A stretch of DNA of 6,203 nt from Ignavibacteria bacterium UBA5771 (GTDB lineage: Bacteria; Bacteroidota; Ignavibacteria; Kapaibacteriales; UBA2268): NCBI GenBank assembly GCA_002418685.1, contig DIEP01000022.1, positions 3,853 to 10,055 of the forward strand, written 5' to 3'. Of the stretch, positions 1 through 6,058 are shown one piece after another. Under the pieces are notes generated by a model. That model was not told the DNA's origin, made no database searches, and saw only the letters and a list, made by a program, of their open reading frames with translations. The first letter of the stretch is position 1. The number at the start of each line of letters is the position of its first letter. The position numbers were made by a program, and so were the translations under genes.

Positions 1-855
1 TTTATCAAGAGTTTTATTATAAATTGAAATTACATCAGCATCGCAGTCTTTAAGTTGTTCAGAAGGCAAGACAGCAATTCTGAAATTATTTGGGATTTCA
101 TTTTGTAAAAATTCAAACGAATTTGTATGTGGCAAATCTCCACTTGTGGAATCGTTCGGATCTTTGCCTGAAATAACGTCAAGCAATAGTGCCGAGTCCT
201 CAATTGAATTAGCAAATGTTCCAATTTGATCAAGCGAGGAAGCAAACGCCACAAGTCCATATCGAGAGACACGCCCATACGTAGGCTTCAATCCAATATT
301 CCCGCATAAGCTTGCAGGCTGACGGATTGAACCACCTGTATCAGAGCCAAGTGCTGTTTGGCAAAAATTTGCTGCCACTGCTACTGCACTTCCGCCCGAC
401 GACCCACCAGGGACATAATCGAAATCCAAAGGATGATGAACGGGACCAAAATAGGACGTCTCATTGCTGGAACCCATTGCGAACTCATCCATATTTGTTT
501 TTCCTATAATTATTCCACCCTCGCTGAGAATACGTTCAATCACAGTCGCATTATAAACGGGAAGGAAGTTCTCGAGCATTTTCGAGCCGCAAGTGGTTCG
601 CAATCCTTTTGTGGAAATATTATCTTTAATAGCAATAATCATCCCCTCTAATTTTCGGGGACGACCTTCTTTGAAAAGTTGATCGCTTTTTTCTGCTTCC
701 TGCATCAAATCTTCTTTTTCACGTAGAGTAATAAAAGAATTGAGATTTTGTCGGGAAATGATATTATCGAAATAATAAGTGAGAACGTCTCTTGTTTTGA
801 GTTCGTTTTTTTCTGCTAATTTTCTAAATTCAAAGTAAGTTTTGGGAACATCCAT
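1..855 (-). CDS. gatA: Glutamyl-tRNA(Gln)/aspartyl-tRNA(Asn) amidotransferase subunit A (5' part, runs off left edge)
   Basis: GatA is the amidase subunit of the cytoplasmic GatCAB complex. It releases ammonia from glutamine so that misacylated Glu-tRNA(Gln) and/or Asp-tRNA(Asn) can be amidated. The first 285 residues are present and in frame to base 1; the family is usually about 480-490 residues, so roughly 40% is missing at the C-terminus. The amidase-signature Ser-cisSer-Lys triad is intact: Lys77 in AIKDN, cis-Ser152 in PGGSSGGSA, and nucleophile Ser176 in GSDTGGSIRQP. Spacings match well-studied GatA proteins. The ATG at 855 gives a normal N-terminus and lies 10 nt after the tatB-like stop; no clear Shine-Dalgarno precedes it, so translation may depend on coupling. 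gatB and gatC are not visible here. It is the last visible gene of the minus-strand series. Identity is very secure; the truncation is only the window edge. Confidence 0.96.
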   Translation of the reverse strand, partial: MDVPKTYFEFRKLAEKNELKTRDVLTYYFDNIISRQNLNSFITLREKEDLMQEAEKSDQLFKEGRPRKLEGMIIAIKDNISTKGLRTTCGSKMLENFLPVYNATVIERILSEGGIIIGKTNMDEFAMGSSNETSYFGPVHHPLDFDYVPGGSSGGSAVAVAANFCQTALGSDTGGSIRQPASLCGNIGLKPTYGRVSRYGLVAFASSLDQIGTFANSIEDSALLLDVISGKDPNDSTSGDLPHTNSFEFLQNEIPNNFRIAVLPSEQLKDCDADVISIYNKTLDK

Positions 856-865
856 TTCTGCAAGG

Positions 866-1072
866 TTATAATTTTGTTATATCTTTTGGAATCTCTTTTG
901 TTAAATCTTTGGTGATAGAAGAAATTTCATTTGTGATTTCATCTTTTGCTTGTTGATATTTTGCAGTACCTTTGCGAACATAGCCCATTAACTCGGGCAT
1001 TTTTTCAGGTCCGAACAGCAATATTATTACAAGAATAATAAGCAGCAGCTCAGGTCCACCAATATCGAACAT
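866..1072 (-). CDS. Twin-arginine translocase TatA/TatB-family subunit, TatB-like
   Basis: A 68-residue protein with the standard Tat layout: a short N-terminus (MFDIGGPEL), one hydrophobic helix at about residues 8-20, the Phe20-Gly21 hinge followed by PEKMPEL, then a charged amphipathic helix and a Lys/Glu/Ile-rich tail (about 40-68). The MFDIG start, Glu8 and FGP hinge resemble TatB more than TatA, but the tail is much shorter than in proteobacterial TatB, so it could equally be called a second TatA. TatA/B proteins sit in the inner membrane and, with TatC, export folded proteins bearing twin-arginine signals. The start codon lies 1 nt after the tatA stop, which implies translational coupling. 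No tatC is in the window. Family membership is firm; the A-versus-B assignment is inference, so no symbol is given. Confidence 0.9.
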   Translation of the reverse strand: MFDIGGPELLLIILVIILLFGPEKMPELMGYVRKGTAKYQQAKDEITNEISSITKDLTKEIPKDITKL

Positions 1073-1073
1073 G

Positions 1074-1247
1074 TTAGTCTTTCTTTATTACACTTTCTTT
1101 TTTCTCATCTTCGGGATTAACAGCTTTCTTAAATTCTTTGATACCTGATCCAAGGCTACGCATCATATCGGGAATTTTTCTTGCTCCAAAAAGTAGGAAA
1201 ACTAAAACTACTACTACTACAAGTTCCCATCCACCTATACTTTGCAC
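1074..1247 (-). CDS. tatA: Twin-arginine translocase subunit TatA (GTG start, 57 aa)
   Basis: This small gene is easily missed because it starts with GTG. Translation gives 57 residues beginning (M)QSIGGWELVVVVV. There is a transmembrane helix at about residues 7-20 that includes five consecutive valines, the Phe20-Gly21 hinge in LLFGARKIP, and an amphipathic helix with SLGSGIKEFKKAV (31-43), a classic TatA segment. A Lys/Glu-rich tail follows and the gene ends in TAA. The GTG at 1247 is well supported: GAGGTGA, a seven-base match to the ideal Shine-Dalgarno, lies 4 nt upstream, and an in-frame TAA just further upstream leaves no longer start. It is followed after 1 nt by the TatB-like gene. 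TatA forms the pore-like oligomer of the Tat exporter. At 57 residues it is short for the family, mainly through a short tail. Confidence 0.92.
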   Translation of the reverse strand: MQSIGGWELVVVVVLVFLLFGARKIPDMMRSLGSGIKEFKKAVNPEDEKKESVIKKD

Positions 1248-1251
1248 TTTC

Positions 1252-1258
1252 TCACCTC
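1252..1258 (-). promoter_or_regulatory. Strong Shine-Dalgarno of tatA
   Basis: The minus strand reads GAGGTGA, then GAAA, then GTG. It is one of the two clear ribosome binding sites in a window where most starts have weak ones, and it decides the non-ATG start of tatA. It also suggests that tatA is translated independently of purQ, which ends 55 nt upstream. Confidence 0.7.
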
Positions 1259-1302
1259 TATTTTATTATATAAACTATTTAAGTATATTATTATTTTAAT
1301 TA

Positions 1303-1992
1303 TTAAAAATTACGCTTTAATGAATTAAAAATGAGCAAACCATCATCGCTTCCTAATAAATTTTCGCTTGCTCTTTCGGGGTGAGGCATCATTCCAAGCA
1401 CATTACCATTTTTATTGATAATTCCCGCAATATTTAGCATTGCACCATTTGGATTAGCAAATTCGTTAATTTCTCCATTTTGTGAGCAATATTTAAAGAC
1501 AATTTCATTATGTTCTATAAGTTCATTGATTGTCTTCTCGTCAGCATAATAATTCCCTTCACCGTGTGCGATTGGAATTTTAAGCACTTTTCCATCAGGA
1601 ATTTGAGATGAAAAAGCAGTGTCAGAATTCTCAGTTTTCAAATAGACATATTTGCAAATGAAATTTAATGATTTATTTTTCATCAAAGTTCCAGGTAGCA
1701 AACCCACTTCCGTTAAGATTTGGAATCCATTGCAAATTCCAAGCACAAATCCACCTTTATTTGAAAAATGAACTACTTCTTTCATAATTGGAGAGAATCT
1801 TGCAATAGCTCCTGCTCTCAAATAATCACCATAAGAAAAGCCACCCGGTAAGATTAAACAATCGATATCATTTGGAATAACGTTATCTTTGTGCCAGAGA
1901 TAAACAGCCTCGCAATGAGCATCTTGCACAGCAGCCCAATAGGCATCGCTATCGCAATTAGAGCCGGGAAATACAACAACACCGAATTTCAT
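1303..1992 (-). CDS. purQ: Phosphoribosylformylglycinamidine (FGAM) synthase, glutaminase subunit PurQ
   Basis: PurQ is the class I glutamine amidotransferase subunit of the three-part FGAM synthase (PurL-PurQ-PurS). It supplies ammonia for converting FGAR to FGAM in step 4 of purine synthesis. At 229 residues it is full length. It opens with MKFGVVVFPGSNCD, characteristic of PurQ. It carries LPGGFSYGDYLRAGAIA (48-64), the nucleophile elbow GICNGFQ with Cys87, and the His204/Glu206 pair in MMPHPERA near the C-terminus, so the catalytic triad is complete. The ATG at 1992 lies 14 nt after the purS stop with AGGA 8 nt upstream. Adjacency to purS supports the split-complex assignment; purL is not in the window. 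Nothing is broken or unusual. Confidence 0.97.
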   Translation of the reverse strand: MKFGVVVFPGSNCDSDAYWAAVQDAHCEAVYLWHKDNVIPNDIDCLILPGGFSYGDYLRAGAIARFSPIMKEVVHFSNKGGFVLGICNGFQILTEVGLLPGTLMKNKSLNFICKYVYLKTENSDTAFSSQIPDGKVLKIPIAHGEGNYYADEKTINELIEHNEIVFKYCSQNGEINEFANPNGAMLNIAGIINKNGNVLGMMPHPERASENLLGSDDGLLIFNSLKRNF

Positions 1993-2006
1993 AGGTTTTT
2001 TCCTGA

Positions 2007-2264
2007 TTATTTAATTTTCTCAATTTGTATTTCATAATTTTCAATTATTGGATTTGCAATCAGCTTTTCGCAGGCTGAGCCCACAAGTTCACTTGCTTTT
2101 TCGGGAGATTCTGCAGCAACTTCGAGCTGCACAAATTTGCCGATTCTTACGTTTTGCAAAGTATCAAATCCAATTGAATGAAGCGAATTTTCGACGGTCT
2201 TTCCCTGCACATCAAGGATACCGTGTTTAAGCATAATCTTTATCGACGCTTGATATTTTTCCAT
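2007..2264 (-). CDS. purS: FGAM synthase small subunit PurS
   Basis: PurS is the small scaffold subunit that bridges PurL and PurQ in the split FGAM synthase found in many Gram-positive bacteria, archaea and Chlorobi-type bacteria. At 85 residues it has the usual length. The pattern IKIMLKHGILDVQGKTV (8-24), LHSIGFD (28-34) and VRIGKFVQLEV (39-49) is diagnostic of PurS. The start at 2264 is set by alignment to the family, in which the first beta strand begins three or four residues after Met. That places the first 38 nt inside the end of pssA in another frame. No good Shine-Dalgarno is visible, so translation may rely on ribosomes finishing pssA. It is followed directly by its partner purQ. 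Confidence 0.95.
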   Translation of the reverse strand: MEKYQASIKIMLKHGILDVQGKTVENSLHSIGFDTLQNVRIGKFVQLEVAAESPEKASELVGSACEKLIANPIIENYEIQIEKIK

Positions 2265-3000
2265 CTTTTTTTAATTTATATTTTTGATTTCTTTTATTAA
2301 TTGCTTGAATTACATATCTAACATAGCTTCCAACAACATAGAACGACATAAAGAAGAAGAGAAATTTGCCCTTAGTTACGATAACTCCCACAAAACCAAT
2401 CAGTGTTATTACAAAGTTCCAAGGGTGCTTTTTTATCATTGCTAAATCAGGTCGGGGCAGATTGTCGAACTTTATAGTTGAAATCATTGATATACCTGTC
2501 AAAAGAACAACAACATACAATAATGGAATTTTCCATTGCTCACTGAATGTTGGATCTAAAAAATAAAATATAATATATGAAACGAGAAATAACGCAGAGG
2601 CGGGGACAGGCATTCCTTTGAAGTGCATTTTATCTTCAAAAGTAGCTTGCGAATTGAATCTTGCAAGACGCAATACCCCCGTAATAGTCGTTAAAGCTGA
2701 AAATAACAAACCAACTATTCCAATTGAATGAAAATAAACGCTATAAAGCATAAGCGAGGGTGCCACTCCAAATGAAATTGAATCAGCAAATGAATCTAAT
2801 TGAATTCCGACTTCGCTTGCAGAATGAACTAACCTTGCTACTATCCCATCCATTACATCAAAGATACCTGCAAACAGCAAAACCAATGCTGCAATTTCAT
2901 ATTCATTTTGTGATATATATGCAATTCCTGTAAAACCCAGAAAAAGGTTAGCTAATGTCAATAAATTAGGAATAATTGAACGAGTGATGCGAAGTCTCAT
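2227..3000 (-). CDS. pssA: CDP-diacylglycerol-serine O-phosphatidyltransferase
   Basis: This is an inner-membrane enzyme that makes phosphatidylserine from CDP-diacylglycerol and L-serine. The protein has 257 residues and contains the complete CDP-alcohol phosphatidyltransferase signature D-x2-DG-x2-AR-x8-G-x3-D-x3-D at Asp48, Asp51-Gly52, Ala55-Arg56, Gly65, Asp69 and Asp73. The GMPVPASA stretch (129-136) is typical of the type II (Bacillus-like) PssA. Hydrophobic segments at about 13-30, 35-47, 81-105, 133-149, 158-175, 195-209 and 212-230 fit a polytopic membrane protein. The C-terminal tail after about 235 is Lys-rich and polar, and its last 12 codons overlap purS. The start overlaps the psd stop as TAATG, with GGGA a few bases upstream, so the two enzymes are probably translationally coupled. 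Its product is the substrate of Psd next door. Confidence 0.96.
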   Translation of the reverse strand: MRLRITRSIIPNLLTLANLFLGFTGIAYISQNEYEIAALVLLFAGIFDVMDGIVARLVHSASEVGIQLDSFADSISFGVAPSLMLYSVYFHSIGIVGLLFSALTTITGVLRLARFNSQATFEDKMHFKGMPVPASALFLVSYIIFYFLDPTFSEQWKIPLLYVVVLLTGISMISTIKFDNLPRPDLAMIKKHPWNFVITLIGFVGVIVTKGKFLFFFMSFYVVGSYVRYVIQAINKRNQKYKLKKDGKISSVDKDYA

Positions 3001-3680
3001 TAATTTCCCGCAGATAATTGTTTCAAAAGGGCTAATTGAGTTTGCCCGGCTACTACTTTCTGACCTACTCTCACCATTGTCTCTGAATTCTCGGGCAAAT
3101 GTATATCCATCCGTGAACCGAATTTCATCATTCCAAATTTTTCTCCCACAATAACTGAATCAGATACTTTAATATCCCAAACTATACGACGTGCAAGAAC
3201 TCCAACAATTTGTTTAAATAGAATTTTTCCATAAGGATTTCGCAAACCGAAAAGCGATTGCTGATTTTCCTGAGATGCTTTGTTATCGCTTGCAATAAGT
3301 TTTCTGCCTGGAATGAATTTCACAAATTCGATTACTCCACTTGTAGGCACTCGATTAACATGCACATCAAGAACTGAAAGGAAAATGCTTATTCTTTTTG
3401 ATTTCGATTTCAAATAATTATCCTCGTTATCATCAACGATTTCCATGATTGTTCCATCTGCTGGAGAAAGAACTACCGCGGGATTTTTCAATGCAAAATC
3501 GGGAATTTCTCGTTTAGGATCTCTGAAAAACCAAAATGCAACTGTAATAAGAAATAATCCAATCAAAAAGAACAGTGAAGACAATGCAATGCTCCATTTT
3601 ACGAAATATATACAGACCAAAAAGATCAATCCAATTGTCAAAATTATAAAAAAATTATCCAATCCGTATTTAGATATCAT
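3000..3680 (-). CDS. psd: Phosphatidylserine decarboxylase proenzyme (short, membrane-anchored form)
   Basis: Psd decarboxylates phosphatidylserine to phosphatidylethanolamine using a pyruvoyl group made by self-cleavage. The 226-residue protein has two N-terminal hydrophobic helices (about 10-27 and 31-51), then FWFFRDPKREIP (49-60), SPADG with Asp75, DVHVNR with His107, and the processing motif KFGSRMDIHLP. Cleavage is expected between Gly188 and Ser189, giving a small alpha chain of about 38 residues with an N-terminal pyruvoyl. Asp75, His107 and Ser189 correspond to the self-cleavage triad known in E. coli Psd. One deviation: the usual KAS-x-ENER segment reads KASQENQQ (134-141). The FGSR rather than LGST motif and the length place it in the short Psd class related to archaetidylserine decarboxylases. 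It is the first gene of the minus-strand series, divergent from dnaN. The start has no Shine-Dalgarno but follows a run of eight A (minus strand). Confidence 0.95.
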   Translation of the reverse strand: MISKYGLDNFFIILTIGLIFLVCIYFVKWSIALSSLFFLIGLFLITVAFWFFRDPKREIPDFALKNPAVVLSPADGTIMEIVDDNEDNYLKSKSKRISIFLSVLDVHVNRVPTSGVIEFVKFIPGRKLIASDNKASQENQQSLFGLRNPYGKILFKQIVGVLARRIVWDIKVSDSVIVGEKFGMMKFGSRMDIHLPENSETMVRVGQKVVAGQTQLALLKQLSAGN

Positions 3681-3758
3681 TTTTTTTTATGAAAATGTTT
3701 TAAATTGCAAACTTATGAATATTGAAAATAATAATTTTATAAAAAAATAGGAGTAGGT
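3681..3758. promoter_or_regulatory. Divergent psd/dnaN intergenic region with probable promoters
   Basis: This very AT-rich 78-bp gap must hold the start signals for dnaN (plus) and, unless transcription enters from elsewhere, for the psd series (minus). On the plus strand TTGCAA (3705-3710) followed by TAATAA (3729-3734) at 18-bp spacing is a weak sigma70-like pair that would fit dnaN. On the minus strand no single candidate stands out in the A/T-rich leader before psd. The region's role is inferred from gene orientation; the exact boxes are tentative. Confidence 0.4.
3749..3753 (+). promoter_or_regulatory. Shine-Dalgarno of dnaN
   Basis: AGGAG lies 5 nt before the dnaN ATG. It fixes this start and shows that the organism uses canonical ribosome binding sites at least for some genes, although many neighbours lack one. 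Confidence 0.7.
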
Positions 3759-4940
3759 ATGAAATTTACAATAACCATCGAGAAAATTCAGGATATTCTG
3801 AATCAATTTTTCCCGATTATCCCGTCAAAATCTACGATTATGGTGCTACAGCATTTGCATTTTTCACTGTTGGGGAATACTCTCAAAGTGCTTGCGACGA
3901 ACGAGGAAATATCAATTATATCTTCTTTCGAAGTCGAAGGGGCAGAAGACGGCGAAGTGCTAATGCCTGCCAAAAAACTTAATGATATAATAAAAGTTTT
4001 ACCAAAAGGCGGTAATATAACTGTTGAAGTTGATCCCGAAACTTATGAAATCATTGTTCGGTATAGCAAAGGTAAGTTCGTTTTGAAAGGATTAAGCACA
4101 GATGAATATGTTTCAGTCCCTTATTTATTTGAGTCAGATTCGCCAAGTATAGACGAAATATCCGAACCTATCGAAAATGAAGAAAACAAAGCAGTTTTGC
4201 CCGCAGGTTTATTTGCGAAAATTGCATTCCGAACTCTTTTCGCCGTTTCAGATGAAGAGTATAAGCCCGCAATGACAGGAGTGCTTTTGCAATTCAGAGA
4301 GAATTTGCTCATTGCCGTTTCAACGGATGGATACCGAATGAACAGGTATAATGTCAAAAGTGAAGAATCCATATTTCCAAAAATGATGGACGTCGTGCTA
4401 CCTGCTAACACAGTAGAATACTTGCATAGAGTTAATGAAGAAATGACTATGACTATGATTGAACCAAATGATGAATCAAAATTCCTTCGCTTCGATTTTG
4501 GCAGCACTATCCTAACAACGCGAATTATTCGTGAGAAATTTCCACCTTATGAGACAATAATTCCGCCAAGTTTCGACTTTCAATCTACTATTCCATTAAG
4601 TGAATTAGTTGATACTATTCGACGCATCTCTCTGAGTTCTAATCGTATTTCCAAATCGATTATACTGCATTTTTCCGAAAATTCATTATTGGTGAGCGCT
4701 GAAAATGAAGAGACGGGCGAGTCTGCCGAAGAAACTATTCAATGCGAATTTTTAGGGGGTGAGTTCGTCGTGGGTGTCCGTCACGATTACTTTATGCAAT
4801 CACTGCAACATCTCAACGAAGAAATAGCAAGCGACGAAATAATCGAATTGTTTTTCAATGGACCTCAAAAAGCATATATCATATCACAAAAAGACAAGAT
4901 GGATGAATTTATGATGTTAAATATGCCTGTGCGAATATAG
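3759..4940 (+). CDS. dnaN: DNA polymerase III subunit beta (sliding clamp)
   Basis: DnaN forms the dimeric ring that tethers DNA polymerase III and many repair proteins to DNA. The 393-residue protein starts MKFTITIEKIQDILN and has IPSKSTIMVLQHL (21-33; most clamps have a P-I-L-type segment here). It also has the domain II landmarks LPAGLFAKI (147-155), RTLFAVSDE (158-166) and STDGYRMNRY (188-197), then FPPYETIIP (261-269) at the start of domain III. It ends in MPVRI, the variant of the usual MPMRL tail that lines the partner-binding pocket. It is somewhat longer than the usual 366-380 residues, mainly through an acidic, Ser/Glu-rich stretch at about 123-146 between domains I and II. dnaA, recF and gyrB, common neighbours of dnaN, are not here; the gene stands alone between divergent psd and convergent msrBA. 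Identity is secure. Confidence 0.96.
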   Translation: MKFTITIEKIQDILNQFFPIIPSKSTIMVLQHLHFSLLGNTLKVLATNEEISIISSFEVEGAEDGEVLMPAKKLNDIIKVLPKGGNITVEVDPETYEIIVRYSKGKFVLKGLSTDEYVSVPYLFESDSPSIDEISEPIENEENKAVLPAGLFAKIAFRTLFAVSDEEYKPAMTGVLLQFRENLLIAVSTDGYRMNRYNVKSEESIFPKMMDVVLPANTVEYLHRVNEEMTMTMIEPNDESKFLRFDFGSTILTTRIIREKFPPYETIIPPSFDFQSTIPLSELVDTIRRISLSSNRISKSIILHFSENSLLVSAENEETGESAEETIQCEFLGGEFVVGVRHDYFMQSLQHLNEEIASDEIIELFFNGPQKAYIISQKDKMDEFMMLNMPVRI

Positions 4941-4968
4941 AGCTGAGTCATAGCAGTGTGTTCATTCA

Positions 4969-4990
4969 TTAGTTCTAATTTAGTTCTAAT
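4969..4990 (+). repeat. Perfect 11-bp tandem duplication
   Basis: The unit TTAGTTCTAAT occurs twice back to back. Each copy contains an ATTAG/CTAAT-type inverted pair (ATTAG-TT-CTAAT when the preceding A is counted), so it could form a tiny stem or be a two-copy binding site. It lies just after the dnaN stop and may equally be slippage noise in AT-rich spacer. Confidence 0.7.
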
Positions 4991-5064
4991 GATGATTGTG
5001 TCATAGATGCTAATCAGATTAATATTTGATGCAGTTATAATTTAAAAATGTGCTCAAATTAAGT

Positions 5065-5098
5065 ACTGTAGGGGTAAGTTGTATCATTCCCCTACAGT
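5065..5098. terminator. Hairpin terminator between convergent dnaN and msrBA
   Basis: ACTGTAGGGG (5065-5074) and CCCCTACAGT (5089-5098) form a perfect 10-bp stem around a 14-nt loop. On the plus strand a T-rich stretch (TTACTTTCTTATACTTCTCT, 5099-5118) follows, suited to ending dnaN transcription. On the minus strand the downstream stretch is ACTTAATTT, which has fewer T, so termination of msrBA is plausible but weaker. The loop is long and the U tract is interrupted, so this is a likely rather than certain intrinsic terminator. The placement between convergent genes supports it. Confidence 0.65.
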
Positions 5099-5116
5099 TT
5101 ACTTTCTTATACTTCT

Positions 5117-6058
5117 CTAAAATTTCTTTTGATAAAAATGGCAATAAGGCATATTGCCTGTTTTCTTATAATAATCTTGATGATATTCCTCTGCCTTCCA
5201 GAATGTTCCAAACTTTTCTACTACGGTTGCAACTTTATAGCCTTTGTGGGTCAACTGATTTATCAAATCCTCAGCAATTTCTTTTTGAATATCATTAAAG
5301 TAAAAAATTGCAGAGCGATATTGCTTGCCCACATCGGGACCTTGCCTATCGACTTGCGTTGGATCGTGGATTTCAAAGAAATATTTAGCAAGTTCTCTAT
5401 ATGATATTATTTTCGGATCATAAGTCACTAAAATTGCTTCCGCATGCCCCGTAGCATTGCTGCACACTTGCTCATAAGTTGGATTTTCTGTTGTGCCCCC
5501 CGTATAACCAACGGAAGTAGAAACTACACCTGGTAATTTTTGAAACAAATATTCCACTCCCCAAAAGCAACCTCCTGCAAACACTGCTTTTTCATATTTA
5601 ATTTCGCTTGCAGGAACAAAATTCAATGAAATAGAATTCACACAATGCCGAACATTCTTGGGCGTAAGCATTTCACCGGAAAATATGTGCCCTAAATGTG
5701 CCCCACAATTAGCACACATAATTTCTGTCCGAATGCCGTCAGCATCAGTTTGCTTCTTGATTGCACCAGGTATTTCGTCATCGAAACTGGGCCATCCGCA
5801 CTCTGAATCAAATTTATCGTTTGAATTATATAGTGGGGCATTGCATCTTTTGCAAACATATACGCCCTTCTCAAAATGTTTGTAATATTTACCAGTGAAT
5901 GGTGTTTCTGTTCCCTTATGAATAATTACTCTTTCTTCATCGGGGTTAAGTTTGTTATATTCCATTTTTTCCTCAGATCTATTGGTTGTGCAACCAAAAA
6001 GTAAAATAATAAAAATGACGATTGATTTATATATTTTCATATTTTTATTCATTTTCAT
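5117..6058 (-). CDS. msrBA: Fused peptide methionine sulfoxide reductase MsrB-MsrA, predicted lipoprotein
   Basis: A bifunctional repair enzyme that reduces methionine-R-sulfoxide (MsrB domain) and methionine-S-sulfoxide (MsrA domain) in proteins. The 313 residues start with a signal segment (hydrophobic about 12-22) and a lipobox-like LFGC with Cys23, pointing to a membrane-anchored exported protein. MsrB spans about 33-150: zinc cysteines 69/72 (CKRC) and 115/118 (CANC), CGWPSF at 87-92 with Cys87 a possible resolving residue, and catalytic Cys139 in RHCVNSISL. MsrA spans about 154-313: GGCFWG with catalytic Cys164, GYTGG (184-188), TGHAEA (203-208), and C-terminal Cys306 in PYC as a probable resolving residue. 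The domain order is B-A with almost no linker. Starts at Met1, Met3 or Met7 are possible; Met1 is best preceded by purines (GAAAG), but Met7 gives a compact signal peptide and avoids overlap with the upstream ORF. Domain calls are firm; lipidation is predicted. Confidence 0.95.
   Translation of the reverse strand: MKMNKNMKIYKSIVIFIILLFGCTTNRSEEKMEYNKLNPDEERVIIHKGTETPFTGKYYKHFEKGVYVCKRCNAPLYNSNDKFDSECGWPSFDDEIPGAIKKQTDADGIRTEIMCANCGAHLGHIFSGEMLTPKNVRHCVNSISLNFVPASEIKYEKAVFAGGCFWGVEYLFQKLPGVVSTSVGYTGGTTENPTYEQVCSNATGHAEAILVTYDPKIISYRELAKYFFEIHDPTQVDRQGPDVGKQYRSAIFYFNDIQKEIAEDLINQLTHKGYKVATVVEKFGTFWKAEEYHQDYYKKTGNMPYCHFYQKKF

Larger units (their letters stand above)
4941..5116. other. Convergent intergenic region between dnaN and msrBA
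   Basis: 176 bp of AT-rich DNA without a credible gene. It contains an 11-bp perfect tandem duplication and a strong hairpin, both listed separately. The heptamer GTCATAG also occurs twice, near 4947 and 5000. I see no tRNA or other structured RNA in it. Confidence 0.6.

Noticed and set aside
358..651. 97-codon plus-strand frame, and the other short frames over gatA
   Set aside because: All are antisense or out of frame to gatA, whose catalytic triad and family pattern are intact.
1205..1220. CTA trinucleotide run as a microsatellite or CRISPR-like repeat
   Set aside because: It is simply four GTA valine codons in the TatA transmembrane helix; there are no spacers or longer repeat units.
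1265..1270. TATAAT on the minus strand upstream of tatA, as a promoter -10 box
   Set aside because: Transcription would start about at the Shine-Dalgarno, leaving too short a leader, and there is no matching -35. Such hexamers are expected by chance in this AT-rich gap.
3445..3750. 101-codon plus-strand open frame leading up to dnaN
   Set aside because: It is antisense to psd with a low-complexity tail from the AT-rich spacer, and it ends in the dnaN ribosome binding site. Psd motifs on the other strand are decisive.
4121..4507. 128-codon open frame on the minus strand inside dnaN
   Set aside because: It lies wholly antisense to a clear dnaN, has no recognisable motif and reads as the shadow of a conserved coding frame.
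5129..5404. Plus-strand frame with hydrophobic start opposite msrBA
   Set aside because: The hydrophobicity is a reverse-complement effect of Lys/Glu-rich MsrA codons; there is no ribosome binding site and no family resemblance.
5978..6040. Possible Tat export of the MsrBA protein, linking it to the tat genes in the window
   Set aside because: The signal segment has lysines but no twin arginine, so general (Sec) lipoprotein export is the simpler reading.
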